A DNA stretch of 64,000 bases from Oidiodendron maius Zn (GCA_000827325.1 KN832875.1:434001-498000), one strand, 5' to 3'; shown: positions 22,151 to 33,540, counted from the first letter of the stretch. The notes: generated by a model from the letters alone, not told the origin. Translations and numbers: made by a program.

Positions 22151-23614
22151 CTACTCAATAGCAGGAACCGAGTGCTGTCCCGTGACAGGGTTCATAGAAT
22201 CGCTCCAGTTGAACTTGAAGTCGTTGCCTAACTCTTTTCTAAGGGCCGCTTGTACTGCCTGCAATACATTATCGAAGACACCGAAGTTAGCTGGGTTCTC
22301 CTTGTCGTTACCTTCGCCCTGGTATACGCCAGTTCGGACTAAGCAGGTTTTCCAGCCGTACATGTTACCTCCAATAATATCGGATTGGGGATTATCGCCA
22401 ATCATGTAGACATTCTTAGGCAGACGCTCTTCATTGTGTATCACCTCCATCCAAGAGGCCATTACCTCGTCAGCATACCTGTACGTTGCCAACTCAGGCT
22501 TGCCGTACACAACTCGCTCCAGCTCAACACCTGTAATCTGCTTGTAGATTGCCTCAAGAGCGATTCTGAAGGTGCCTTGAGACATTCGCGGGGTTGGGTG
22601 TTCCGTTGGGCAGAGTAGATCACCCTGTGAGAAGTAGATGGGAATGCGATGTGAGACAGGGTCTTTGGCACGAGTGCCTAGAACACCATCTTCAGACTGT
22701 AGGAGATCCATGATAATTTGGAGATCAGTTGCATAGTCCCGAGAGTCAGAGAAGACAAGGATAGCGTTGATCTTGACCTTGCTGAAATCTCGAGGGTTTG
22801 AGGTAGCACGCTGCTCGGCAGTGAAAAACTCCTTCAGAGGTGAAATAGTTGGATCAGCGGCAAAAATGTCATTCGGGACAATTATGTCTTTGAAGCCGTA
22901 TTGCTGCGCAACTTCGCGACACTTGTACTTCTCCCCTCCAACAACTAGGACTGTATGATAATACTCAGCCAATGCAGACATTGGGGTATGAGACTGGATG
23001 AATTGTTCTGTAGAGATTGGAGAGTTGAGAATTTTAGAAAGCTGCGCACAGCGATCTGACTCGGGTTTTCCGGAGCCATTCGTAAGGAATATATGAGGAA
23101 TCTTGATCCCAAGCTCATTATCACCGTTCAAGATCTCTAGTACCCGTCTGCCTTCAGGAATCACGCGATCACCGTGTACCAGGACCCCGTCAATATCGAA
23201 GGCAAATGCCATGTCTTTGGCAGCGTTGGTCTTGACGGATGACATATCCTGGACTTGCGAGGAAAGAATCTCTCGACTCGCTTGGAGTGACGGCATCCCG
23301 GGTATACCTTCTGCCATCGTCACTGACGAGAGACGGGATTGGCGTTTAGATCTTGGGATGGGCAGCGAAGCTCCAAAGCTATTTCGGGAGCCTCTCCGAG
23401 AGGCTTGAGATGGCTCCATGCTTAGGGGGTGCATGAGATGCTCGCTGTCCGCGATGGACGATCTGGAAGCCGGGACCTCAATAGCCCCCGTTTGCGCATA
23501 ATCCGGCACTGGGAGAGTATGAGAATACTTCGCAGGGGAGCCATTGCTGAATGACTTTCGCAGGTCAGCCTTTGGCGTAGATGAGTGGGAATCGGTATCT
23601 TCGTAGGATGGCAT
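22151..23614 (-). CDS. HAD-superfamily hydrolase, CECR5 type
   Basis: A single exon of 487 residues on the minus strand. Motif I is FAFDIDGVLVHG with nucleophile D140 and acid D142. Later blocks are HIFLTNGSGKPE (motif II-like Thr) and MIGDNPQSDIIGGN (motif IV acids), followed by WKTCLVRTGVYQG, the standard ending of the class IIA HAD group that includes CECR5/HDHD5 and yeast YKR070W. Yeast and human relatives are mitochondrial with unknown substrates. The first 130 residues are Ser/Pro-rich without a clear presequence and are longer than in the core family, so they may be a regulatory extension. An internal ATG near residue 100 or 107 would give the core-only form. Catalytic residues are intact, so phosphatase activity is expected. 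Confidence 0.92.
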   Translation of the reverse strand: MPSYEDTDSHSSTPKADLRKSFSNGSPAKYSHTLPVPDYAQTGAIEVPASRSSIADSEHLMHPLSMEPSQASRRGSRNSFGASLPIPRSKRQSRLSSVTMAEGIPGMPSLQASREILSSQVQDMSSVKTNAAKDMAFAFDIDGVLVHGDRVIPEGRRVLEILNGDNELGIKIPHIFLTNGSGKPESDRCAQLSKILNSPISTEQFIQSHTPMSALAEYYHTVLVVGGEKYKCREVAQQYGFKDIIVPNDIFAADPTISPLKEFFTAEQRATSNPRDFSKVKINAILVFSDSRDYATDLQIIMDLLQSEDGVLGTRAKDPVSHRIPIYFSQGDLLCPTEHPTPRMSQGTFRIALEAIYKQITGVELERVVYGKPELATYRYADEVMASWMEVIHNEERLPKNVYMIGDNPQSDIIGGNMYGWKTCLVRTGVYQGEGNDKENPANFGVFDNVLQAVQAALRKELGNDFKFNWSDSMNPVTGQHSVPAIE

Positions 23615-24838
23615 CTTGAGAAACGATGAAATAACAAAATACTAGAGAACAGAGAGTGAGTGCGAAATCTTGGGTGAGTGTTCTGAGCTTGGGAGTGGGT
23701 ATTTAGAAGGGAGGAGTACGGAGAATAGTGATGTCGACGACTTATGGAGGAAGGACAGTGTATATATCAGCAAGTGAGATCACATGAAGTTAAGCTAGAG
23801 AATCTCTAGGAAAAGGGAATGCGCTCATTGCCGGCTAGCTGCCCTCCACAGCGCTCCTGGGTACGGAGATTCCGAACGACGGGTAGAAAGAAATCTGACG
23901 GGCGGTATCAAAAGCGGATCCCGAGAGATCTTAGAGGTGACTTCGGCATGCAGAGGAGGCTGAATATAGGCGCAAATCAGTGCAGGCCCCATATAAATGG
24001 CGGCTCTTGGCCTCACTAAAGGTAACTAAGACGAGCGACTCGGGCATTTCCCATTTCCCTTTTTGCCATTCGCCGGCACATCGTCCAGACGGATCTAGCG
24101 GGTAGGCAGAGGGTCCCAGTATGACGTCGAGATGATCGCCTTCAAATCTCCAAGAGCTCTTGGGCTGCAGAACACCACGTCCTCATCTCTCATGCCAGCG
24201 TTGTGAGAGTGTGGATATATGTACGTTGGTGGGACAGTAGCAAAACTGCGTGATCCACCACTTTCCTGGTACAATGTGGAACCGCTTGTCAGCAAGAAGT
24301 GGACTTGGGATTGTTGCCTCTTGCGAGGATGCCACTCTTTAGGTTATTTTTGAACATGGCCTTGCCACAGCCTTACTCGGAGAGAACCCAGGCCGGGATG
24401 TGAAAGCTTTGATCCATGATCCAGAAGATATTCAGGAGTTGGCCAGTGGATATTCGTGATGTCGCAGTCCGCAACCGCAGTGCGGAAAGGATTATCTTAT
24501 CGGCGAATACTCTAAGCCAATCTGGGATAAGGCTAAACACATGGTGGAGGCAAAAAGGATCCGCCGCCAAAAACCTTTCCCGAGGATTTTTCATGACCGC
24601 ATCTAGTCGGAGCGACTGGCTACGACCACTCCTCGTCAGCGCTCTAGCAACTCTCCCAACGCGAACATGGGACATGGGCTTATTATTGCGGGCCTTGCCA
24701 TGCCCACCACGACGTGCGTCATTCCGCGGCGGTGGAGAATGCCACTGTGAAAAGGCTGATAGTGGGAGACAATGAGACACCGCTACTGTCAAAAAACCCC
24801 CTCTTCCTCACCCCACCTGATCGAAGACGAGCATCTCT
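23615..24838. promoter_or_regulatory. Divergent intergenic region
   Basis: Upstream sequence for the HAD hydrolase (minus) and the aldo/keto reductase (plus), 1.2 kb. Small ORFs on both strands have no recognisable domains, and no specific regulatory site could be named. Confidence 0.45.
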
Positions 24839-25825
24839 ATGAACGAATCCAACATGGCACCCGCAGCAGTCACTGGCCCCATCTTCAGGCTCGAGAATGG
24901 CATCCAGATGCCAGGTCTGGGTTTTGGCACCTTCGCTAATGAGGGAAGCAAAGGGGAGACACACAAGGCCGTAGTCGTCGCACTGAATGCCGGATACCGC
25001 CATTTGGACTGTGCATGGTTTTACAAGAACGAGGGCGAGGTTGGCACGGGGATGCGCGAGTTCCTCGACGCCAATCCCTCCGTTAAACGCTCTGATATCT
25101 TCCTCACAACCAAAGTGTGGAATCACCTGCACGAGCCCGCCGACGTGGAATGGAGCATCAAAGACTCTCTCCGGCAGTTGCAGACGCCATACGTGGATGC
25201 GTTCCTGGTGCATTGGCCCATTGCCGCAGAGAAGAATGCCGATAACACGGTGAAGATTGGAGCAGATGGCAAATACGTCATCAATAAAGATCTCACTGAC
25301 AACCCTGAGCCGACGTGGAGGGCAATGGAAAAGGTGTACGCAGATGGACTGGCCAAGTCAATTGGTGTTTCAAATTGGACAGAGAAGGGATTGAAGTCTC
25401 TACTTTCTTACGCCAAAGTAAAGCCTGCACTGAACCAAATCGAGATCCATCCTTTCCTCCCACAATATGAGCTCGTCAGCTACTGCCAATCCCAAGGGAT
25501 TGCGCCGGTTGCGTACTCGCCTTTAGGGTCGCAAGACCAAGTTCCTGGCACAGGCGAGAAAGTGTCGACGAACAAGGAGTTGAATGCCATTGCAGAGAAA
25601 AAGAATGCTACCCTTGCGCAGGTTTTGATCGCATGGGGTCTGAAGAGAGGATATGCCGTTCTCCCGAAGAGTAGTAATCCGGCACGAATTGTGAGCAATG
25701 CAAAACTGATCACTCTGACGGATGAAGAGTTCGAAGCTGTGAACAAGGTTGCCGACAAACGGCACAGCAGATTTGTGAACATGAAGGACACCTTTGGATA
25801 TAATGTCTGGCCAGAGGAGGCATAG
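24839..25825 (+). CDS. Aldo/keto reductase, glycerol dehydrogenase-like
   Basis: A single exon of 328 residues. The catalytic tetrad is visible: D57 and Y62 in HLDCAWFY, K92 in LTTKVWN and H125 in VHWP. The NADPH-binding end contains LPKSSNPARI, where the Lys/Ser contact the 2'-phosphate. The segment GVSNW is the expected beta-strand 6 region. The size matches AKR3-type fungal reductases (Gcy1/Gld1), which reduce aldehydes such as glyceraldehyde with NADPH. Substrate choice is inferred. An alternative start five codons downstream (MAPAAV) is plausible and common in homologues. Its 3' end faces the Dus4 gene. Confidence 0.95.
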   Translation: MNESNMAPAAVTGPIFRLENGIQMPGLGFGTFANEGSKGETHKAVVVALNAGYRHLDCAWFYKNEGEVGTGMREFLDANPSVKRSDIFLTTKVWNHLHEPADVEWSIKDSLRQLQTPYVDAFLVHWPIAAEKNADNTVKIGADGKYVINKDLTDNPEPTWRAMEKVYADGLAKSIGVSNWTEKGLKSLLSYAKVKPALNQIEIHPFLPQYELVSYCQSQGIAPVAYSPLGSQDQVPGTGEKVSTNKELNAIAEKKNATLAQVLIAWGLKRGYAVLPKSSNPARIVSNAKLITLTDEEFEAVNKVADKRHSRFVNMKDTFGYNVWPEEA

Positions 25826-26119
25826 ATATGGCGAAGAGAACGACGAAAACGCCTAGCCATTAGATGGATATGATATACCAGAATTTTGAGACCATTAGAA
25901 ATAAAAACTTGGACGCATCGTCTAGATTTCACCTGTCCAGTGTTAGTATTAACCGACGTCATGAGGGAGAATGAAGAGTACTGGATACATTCAGGACGAC
26001 CAAACTTCGCCTAGACGTTACTATCCCGAGAAAGGCGTTTGTATGCTTTCGACCATGCCAATGTAATGAATAGCTGTCAAGGCAGACAAGTTCGAACCTA
26101 GCAAGGACTTTATATGCGT

Positions 26120-27365
26120 TCAGACAAGTCTCCTTATTGTGCGGACAGAGTCCAAGAAATCCACCAATTCGACAATATTTCCACATGCTACTAACTTCAT
26201 TCGCTCTTCTTTGCTCAGCAAGGTGCCAGCACCTCCTCCAACAATACCTCCGACTCGATCACTCCCACACATCTCCGTCAGATGATGCACTACCAGCTTG
26301 AATGGAATCGGCCTCTTCATAACTTTGCTTATGAATACTTCCACCGCTTCCCACGGGCAGTTATCATATCCCTGAAATAAAGCTGGGTTCTGCAACAAAC
26401 CTCTCGCTGCCAGTACGCCATCTACACCAGTCTCTTGTGCAGTCGCTAACGCATCCGAAAGAGAGAAGACATCCCCATTCGCGATCATTGGGACAGTTGC
26501 ATGTTCCTTCAGCAACTTGATAGCCCCTAGGTCCACAGGCTGGCTACTCCTCGTTGCCCGTTGCCTGCCATGAACTGTCACAAAATCGACGCCAGCTTCT
26601 TCCACTGCGCGGACGAAGTCCACAGTCCGGCGTAGGTCCTTGTGGATGCGAATCTTGACGCTGACGGTCTTCTGGTTCTCATATCCGGCGTCACGGAGTG
26701 TCTCTTTGGCAGCTTTTACCATAGATACGACGAGGTCGGGCTTTTGCATGAGTGCTGCACCGAGGTTCTCTGCACAGGCCCAGGATTGCGGACATCCGCA
26801 GTTTATGTCGATGCCATTAACAAAAGGTGCCACCAGAGCTGTGGCTCTAGCGAGCTCGAACGAGGAGGAGGCTCCAAATTGAGTAATTGTTGGAGGAGCC
26901 GTTGGCGAGAGTGTGAAGTCTTCGGGAGACGGTTCAGTACTATTACTGGCAGGTATATAAAACAGGTAAAAGCAGAATTGGAAGGAAACGAGCAGGATTA
27001 GAGGGCATACCGCTGTCACGTGCGAAGACGCTGCGGTTGAATTCCTTCGCCAGGATCTCGTACCGGTAAATTAGCCACTATTCGCATCTCGTAGAGTAAA
27101 GCATAGATTAGGAAGGAAGGCAAACCATTGGTGTCCACGCCAAGTCCGTTCCATAGTGAGCAACGGTTTCCCTGAATGCAAGCTATGCCTTGTTGGTCAC
27201 CGGTCCAGCGTGAGATCTCTCCGAGTGGGGGAAAATATTGCAGGGGATTTAACAATTACCTTGCTATATCGAACCATAGGAGCAGCGCCATATATTGGTC
27301 TCTCTTCCGCTTTGGCGATGTCAAAAAGCTTTAGCGGGCTAAGCAGGTTGATTAACAGAAGTCAT
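26120..27365 (-). CDS. dus4: tRNA-dihydrouridine synthase Dus4-like
   Basis: Minus-strand exons: 27365-27260, 27182-27126, 27056-27011 and 26919-26120. Homology to Dus proteins fixes every join: GAAPMVRYSK, LAFRETVAHYGTDLAWTPM, ILAKEFNRSVFARDS, then DFTLSPTAPPTITQFG. Core motifs are DINCGCPQSWAC with the active-site Cys, VKIRIHKDLRRT, VTVHGRQR and MIANGDVFS. The enzyme reduces uridine to dihydrouridine in the tRNA D-loop using FMN and NADPH; Dus4 modifies positions 20a/20b. Oddity: from the natural ATG at 27365 the frame runs into TAG at about 27341-27339. One base fewer near 27340-27347 would give MTSVNQPLSPLKLFDIAK and an exact 336-codon gene. So either the assembly has an indel, the allele is broken, or an unseen 5' exon is used. 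Confidence 0.85.
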
Positions 27366-27739
27366 TTGCCTCGAGAGGGGAATCTACTGTATGTGAAGTG
27401 AAGGTGGCAGAGAATGCTTCCCTCCGTCTGGATCTGTGATGAAGGACATCGCGAATTATTTCGGATGAGATGTCAAGCATCCTCAGGTCGTGTTTCGACT
27501 TTGCATAGGAGTCATCGTGTAGATGTCGAATTGAAACGGCGTTTAATAATTGCCGCCTCGCCTCGCTTCCGCTAGAAATCCTCTCGTTTCAGACGTCGGA
27601 CTCCGAGCGCAGTACAGTACATTTCTTTCGCATTCACAAATTTACAAAGATCATCTTATGCCAACTCTCAAATTGCAGATAACTTCATTGGGCACGATGC
27701 TAAGACCATATCGGCCACTGAAGGCTAGTTCAACTCTTT
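27366..27739. other. Intergenic upstream of Dus4
   Basis: Upstream sequence of dus4 and 3' flank of the Gfo/Idh/MocA gene. A short minus-strand ORF starting MLDISSEII lies at about 27480-27354, but no splice to the Dus4 frame could be supported. Confidence 0.4.
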
Positions 27740-28966
27740 CTAATGTTTGCTAGCATCAAAACGCTTGAACATATCCTCGATCATCTCATGTCTCTTGAGA
27801 GCCCACTCAAAATCGGGGTACCATTTCTTCAGCCTGTATGCTTCATATAGGCGAGCAATATTTTGTGCAGGAATTGGCAGTGAATTCCATTCATCTGTGT
27901 CTGCAGAGATAGGCTCAACGACCCCTGTGGTTGAATCGAGGAGTGCGATCTTTGTCTCGGGACGGCCTACGTTTAGACTCCATGAGCTAGAAGTGAGCCT
28001 CAATTCGCCCTTATCTCCCAGAATTCGCCAGTCTGCGGCAGGCGTGTCCGGGAATGGCTTTCCGCCGTGCCACTGGAAGTTTACCACCGCATTGGACCGC
28101 TGGACTATTCCATGAATCATGACGTGGTCTGGGACGGTATTTGAAACGCCTTCAGAGATGACTTTATCTCGAGCAGCTGGATCTATGATATCAACAGTAT
28201 GGTGTCTAATTGCAAGGAGACTATCGTACCATTCGAATTCACCCAATACTACATAATGTCAGTTTGTTGACTCGTATGTGGCCCAGGGATAATTACCATA
28301 AGTAAGGAATTCGAGCGAGTGCCCGATTCCAATAGTCATTACGTTTCCACCAATCTCTCTATCCACAAAGTAGCGGACGTTCTTTCTTTCTGTGGCGCCT
28401 CCGTTTCCAAAAACAGCTTGCCAGGAGCTGGAGAGTACTTTCCCAATCTTACCACTGTCAATTATCTCCTTCATCTTGCATATTTGAGGCGAGAAGGAAC
28501 CCTGGAGCCCAACAATTGCTGGAGAGTTGTGCTTTGCCGCAAGGGCTGCCATCTCTCGAACAATTTCCGCGTTTCGCTCAAGTGGCCATTCTACAAATAC
28601 TGCCTTTCCAGCGATAATACTTGGGCGTACAGTCTGAAAATGCCGATCCACTCTCACACTACAGACAACAAGATCTACACTGTCGTCGGTGGCGAGATCT
28701 ATGTAAGAATATTAGGTTTAGTAATAACGAGTCGAAGGCGTTTGCATACCCTCTGGGTTTTCATACGGTTTCGTCTCGCTTGGTAGCTCGTATCGAGAAA
28801 TTGCCGCTTTGGCCGATTGAACTGAAGTGTTAAGTAAAGCAACAATTTCATAATGAGGCGATGCTTTCAAATATGGGAGATGAGCATTCGGTGTCCAAGA
28901 AGTCCCTTCATATTTATCCGGCGGTGCACCAGAAAGACCAATCAAGCCAACGCGGATTGGTGCCAT
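27740..28966 (-). CDS. Gfo/Idh/MocA-family protein, Gal80-like
   Basis: Three minus-strand exons, 28966-28750, 28698-28297 and 28248-27740, 375 residues. Joins give ENPEDLATDDSVDLVVCSV and FLTYVLGEFEWY. The N-terminus is a Rossmann NAD(P)-binding fold (VGLIGLSG), with SWTPNAHLPYL as in fungal Gal80-type proteins. The usual catalytic EKP motif reads VEWPL, so the lysine used by true dehydrogenases is absent, as in the Gal80 branch. The C-terminal alpha/beta domain is complete. Gal80 itself is a non-enzymatic NAD(P)-binding transcriptional repressor in yeasts, but filamentous-fungal homologues are mostly uncharacterised and may bind other sugars or partners. It is divergent from the GNAT gene at 29493. 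Confidence 0.9.
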
Positions 28967-29492
28967 TTTATGTAGTTATCTCTAAAGGGATACTAGCGAA
29001 TGATGGCTTTTGAAAGCTAAATATGGATAGAAATGTGTATCTAAATCCGACAACTGTACCAGGCAGTGGCATGTATGTTGGTCGTGCTGTAACGAGGTGA
29101 ACTTCGACTCCAAGACTGTCGTGTATCGAATAGCAAGGCCCAGGCATCGAAATTGGGCTTAAATTTCGTATGAACATTAAAAACAGTCCGTTCTGCCTTT
29201 AAACTTAACCGCTGCTTTTGAATAGTGGATATTTGAGCATTGGTAATCGGTTGCGTTTTAATGTTGACAGGTCACGTGCCAAACCTCCTGTGATTCAATT
29301 TAATTGCATGCGATGGGATCTTCATATCGCGTGGTGTGGCACAGCACATGCAGGCTGTTCTGACCGACTTTGTACTTTACTCCAGGCGAGGTTACATCGA
29401 CATGAGAGAGCAACTGGCATTCATAAGGCCTTATTAACAGCTTATTTGAGTCCTCCCTGTCCTATTCTACAGTTACGGCCTTTCTCTACTGA
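28967..29492. promoter_or_regulatory. Bidirectional promoter region
   Basis: Divergent start region of the Gal80-like gene (minus) and the GNAT gene (plus). No convincing operator or coding exon was found. Confidence 0.45.
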
Positions 29493-30233
29493 ATGGCAGC
29501 CCCATTCCTCATCCGACTTGGGCAGGAGACCGATGTTGGAAATCTGTCAAGAATAATGACCGATGCCTTCGCTGCCACGGATCCAGTATACCCGTTGATC
29601 TGGGGTGCTTCTGCCCCAGGAACACACGAAATGGTAGCTGTCAAGGGCCTTCTCAGCCCGCTGCAAAAAGAAGGACAAGTTACGTACGTCGCAGTCGATA
29701 CCTCCTCGCAAAAAGTCGTAGGCTTCGCAATGTGGAACCTCCCCAGGCAGAAGATTCCGGTGGGTGGAAAGGGGGAAGGGATACCAGATATTCCCGGGGT
29801 GAATATAAAGCTCTTGGACGAGAAATTCAATGGGACCCAAAAGGCCCGGAGCAGGGACGTTGACCCCACTACAGATTTCTGTAAATCTCTCCTTTACTTG
29901 ACTTCCTCTTATTTCTCTGTCATTTATTTGAAGAAAGATGGGTAGGTGTTGATTAAGCGAAATCCAGCGTTATCCCTTTGCTTCGTGCACCCTGAGTATC
30001 AGCGAAAGGGGGTCGGATCTCTGCTTCTGCAGTCAGGAATAGAGAGAGCGGAAGAGGTCCGAGCAAAGATTTGGCTCACGAGTACGCCACAGGCGATGCC
30101 AACGTATCAGAAGAACGGTTGGGAAGTCAAGGAGATCCACACAATTGATTTAGAGAAGTATGGGGGAAAGGGTAGATATAACCGTGCATGGATGCTGAGG
30201 CTACCCGCTCAAACTATGCATGAAATGGCATAG
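29493..30233 (+). CDS. GNAT-family N-acetyltransferase
   Basis: Two exons, 29493-29880 and 29968-30233, 217 residues. The 87-nt intron (GTAAAT ... AATCCAG) joins DPTTDF to SLSLCFVHPEYQ. Acetyl-CoA binding motif A is LCFVHPEYQRKGVGSLLL with the Q-R-x-G-x-G core, and motif B is seen near AMPTYQKNGW. Fungal proteins of this form are small cytosolic acetyltransferases of unknown acceptor, acting on amines, polyamines or amino-acid derivatives. Its 3' end lies 155 bases from the copper amine oxidase gene on the other strand. Whether the two act on related amines is only a suggestion from position. Confidence 0.88.
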
Positions 30234-30388
30234 TTTATAATTTAAGAGTATGAAGTATGAGCAAAGCTTGAATTCCTCGACTTCTACATGTGTGGAAAGT
30301 GCTTCCTTATGGTTTACTGCTCAAGATACCTCAAGCTGGTTGCTATATAGACTCATTCATACATGCATAACTTACCAGTCAGCTATGT

Positions 30389-33066
30389 TCAATTGCCAAG
30401 AAGCATACCAAGCATCGTCATATTTGTCCATGTATGAGGGCCATGAGTATAGTGCGATAAGTCTGGCTCCATGTCAACCTGGATATGAGATATGTGAAGT
30501 TAGCTTCTTTCATCTTATACAGAAAATCGCACTTCGGAGTAGCTATATGGACAAATTACCGCTTGCAACTTTAAATCCTTATCATTTCTTCCACCAAAAT
30601 ATTTTGCCTTCGCTGCATGACCATCTAATTCAAGCTGAACGCCTTGAACAGATCGACGACTAGGGTCTCTGTCATGGAAGTTAAATGGTGTAAACATAAC
30701 TGAGGAAGCAGCCGTATGCGACAGCGTATTAGGAATATCTCCAGAATGTGGAACATGATGAGATCCAAGATTGAAATACAAAACACTAAAGGGCCGTATT
30801 AGTATCTATAATACTGGATGGTCGGATGGCTATGAAGGTTCAGGTACTGACAGATCTTCTTGCAAAGTACTTTCCCCATCGACGAATTTGCTAAAATCGA
30901 CCAAGGGTTCGAATGGATCAAGAAAATTCAAATGACTCGCACTCTTAGGTTCGTTGTCTTTCTGCTTCACAACCCAAATGTCAGAGGATGACCATCCCGC
31001 AGACCTTCCCAGGGCTGTCGAATTCAGGATCGAGAGATGTGGAGGTGCACCGATCCCGGTCCCGGGCTGGATGCGGTAGCCTCTCTTTTCACCCCAGACA
31101 TTTGTCGAGTTCTCATTTGTAACGATGTACATTTCACCTGAATTTCGTGGCCAATCAATCCCAGTTTCCTTCTCAACAGGGCGTTTCACAAGATGCATAG
31201 TATTTCGAGGCGGTGCTTGTTCCTCGTCCCATGAGAACTGTCGTGAGATTGGCTCAATTGCAACTCGTGTGAGTGTGTTTGAAGTGCCGTCGACGTCGAG
31301 ATCGGCCTTGAAATTGAGCACATGATCGTGCATGCTTGATGAAACAGCGTCGTGAATCCTATACCCATACTCGTTGTCCTTGTTATCTTTCTGAGACCAG
31401 AATGCAGTAATGATGTAGCCACTGGCTCGATATTTCACCTCGACAGTTCCATCTAGGTAGAAAATGTACTCGATCGTATAGTCATAATTTCCCACCGTGG
31501 AGACAGATCTGACGACTAAGTATGTATTCCGTGAAACAGATACACGATAATCCGCCGTGTGGCGTTGCAGGGGGTAATCAGCTGTATACTCAAAGATACA
31601 GATGCTATTCGGAACAGTTGTAGTTGACTCTCGTTGGTTAAAAGTCGTAGGGAGGAAGGCTGCATAGGCTGGACAATCATATCCTGGAACAAGTTCAAAC
31701 ATAGTTGAGCCCATAAAGAAAAGAGTATCTAAAAACAGTAGGCCGCTAAGAGCTGGATCGTTGCCCGCATAATGGGATAACGCTTCTTGAAGACCTAACT
31801 CATAGATGACACTATCACCATTAAAGCGAATATCATGCAAAGCCACCCCAGTATCTGAGGAGGTTGAAATGAAAAACTCGAATCCCATCCAGCTAATAAA
31901 ATTCTGCTTTTTGTCTATGGCAAATCTGGGACCTTGGGGTTGTATCATCACTGGCGGAGGTAGCCGTCTCCCAGGATCACCATCTGTTAAATCTTCTGTA
32001 TCGGTCCAATTACCATCTCGATTATGTGGACAAATTTCGAAGCCAGGTGAGTTCATTGCATCTCGAAGCATAGATGTTGAGGTGTAGAGGATTCCGTTGT
32101 AGTACCACTGCGAAACTCTCCACAATACAGGGTCAACCGCATGGCCCTCTGAGATTCTATGAGTAAGGGTTGACGAATATAGCTGAGGTAATAGCTCACC
32201 AACTTTGATATAAAGCCCCTGAGGTAGCAGTGAGATGGCATTTGATTTGTTGATGCTTCTTTGGTAAAGATGTACCCAAAAGCTTAGACTGCCTTTCTCA
32301 ACAAAAGTTATTCGTGCTCCAGCATCTATACCTTCCTGAATAACTGTCAGCTGCTGTCATTAGTATATATCGATGGACATACAACTCCGAGCAGTGTCTG
32401 TATAATATCTGAATGATTACGAATAAATGATGACTGCCAGTCCTGGAAAGTAGCCGGATCCGGAAGTGGATTGAGAACATAGTTTCGGTCAGAGTTATAA
32501 CAGAAATTTAGTGGCATCACTAGTGTGTTTCCCTTCAGTGGTAATGGCCCAATCTTCAAAACATCTCAGTAACATTTCTGTACAGCTTGAGATGATAAAA
32601 ATTACCATGTAATTGACAATGAGTGATTGTGTGACTCCAACACGAGCCACAGCAGCGCGCGCCCACCTTGCCGGAGGCCCAGAAAGGCCATTTAGATATG
32701 CAAGCACGTCTGTTTTGTTGGGCTTCAACACCTCCACAAGCATTATAGTATTATCTCGGCTAGACACCTGTCAATACATATAACCAGTGCTCTAGATATA
32801 AAATACCTAGTAGCTTTAGCTGCCTTCGTCAGATTCAGATCCGCTCTGGAGAGTAAGAATTTCACCACATCATCGGCTTCACTTGGAGTTAGGTCGGTCC
32901 AGACGTTATGCTTAGTTGCCTGGATTTTTCTTGCATGAGCTATTTCAGATGAGTGAAAGGCAATTACTGGAATGTTGAAGAATTGAGGAGCGACAGCAAA
33001 GTATACAAAAACCAGAAAGGCAGCACAAGCAGAGAACGATACCCAAGATTTGCTGAAAGACGCCAT
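30389..33066 (-). CDS. Copper amine oxidase with N-terminal membrane anchor
   Basis: Six minus-strand exons, 33066-32807, 32759-32606, 32553-32383, 32335-30852, 30785-30560 and 30478-30389, 794 residues. The N-terminus has one hydrophobic segment (SACAAFLVFVYFAVAP), a signal anchor, so the enzyme is probably secretory or membrane-bound. Active-site features are the catalytic-base Asp near residue 388 (YAGNDP), the topaquinone precursor Tyr near 479 (GNYDY), copper ligands H531 and H533 (MHDHV), and the third His in LGSHHVPHSGD. The family oxidises primary amines to aldehydes, releasing ammonia and hydrogen peroxide, with copper and a self-processed quinone. The exon 4 donor GTCAGT and the exon 2 acceptor GTCTAG were chosen by frame. 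Only the last 30 residues are uncertain. Confidence 0.93.
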
Positions 33067-33540
33067 TGCTATCTCATAAATTTCATAACACGTGGACTGT
33101 CAAAAATAGTTGATACAAATAGTATATCGATAGACAGTAGCGACTCTAGAAACGAAGGCTGTGCGAGGATGCTGCTGATAAGACATTGACCGGCATACGG
33201 GGTTGGTGGAGATGGACGGCGTTCGGTCTTCAACGCGGGGCTCGGCGTAATGCGTATCTGTACGTAAGTGTGGTGCGGACAAGTCTACCATGAACTTGTA
33301 TCGATAAGAGAAGATTATTAGAGTTCCTCCTAGACTTATGGCCTTACGCTCAAATTTCTCGGATAAAAAGTGAACTGGCTAATTGCGTTACACTAATAAG
33401 GTCCTCGCACCAAGCTGCAGTCGAGATATCGTGACAAACATTAGTTCAAGATGCCACCCAAGGCGAGTCAACGGAGACGAGACTTTGCCAAATAAAATAT
33501 AAAGACCAAAAAATTGCCATGTAGCCTATTTATGCTTATA
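33067..33540. other. Intergenic, amine oxidase promoter
   Basis: Upstream of the amine oxidase and 3' of the 2EXR gene. No gene is supported. The sequence is moderately AT-rich. Confidence 0.45.

Noticed and set aside
24839-33066. Secondary-metabolite gene cluster
   Set aside because: The reductase, acetyltransferase and oxidase could be tailoring enzymes, but no polyketide synthase, peptide synthetase, terpene synthase or cluster regulator is present, and Dus4 is a housekeeping gene in the middle.
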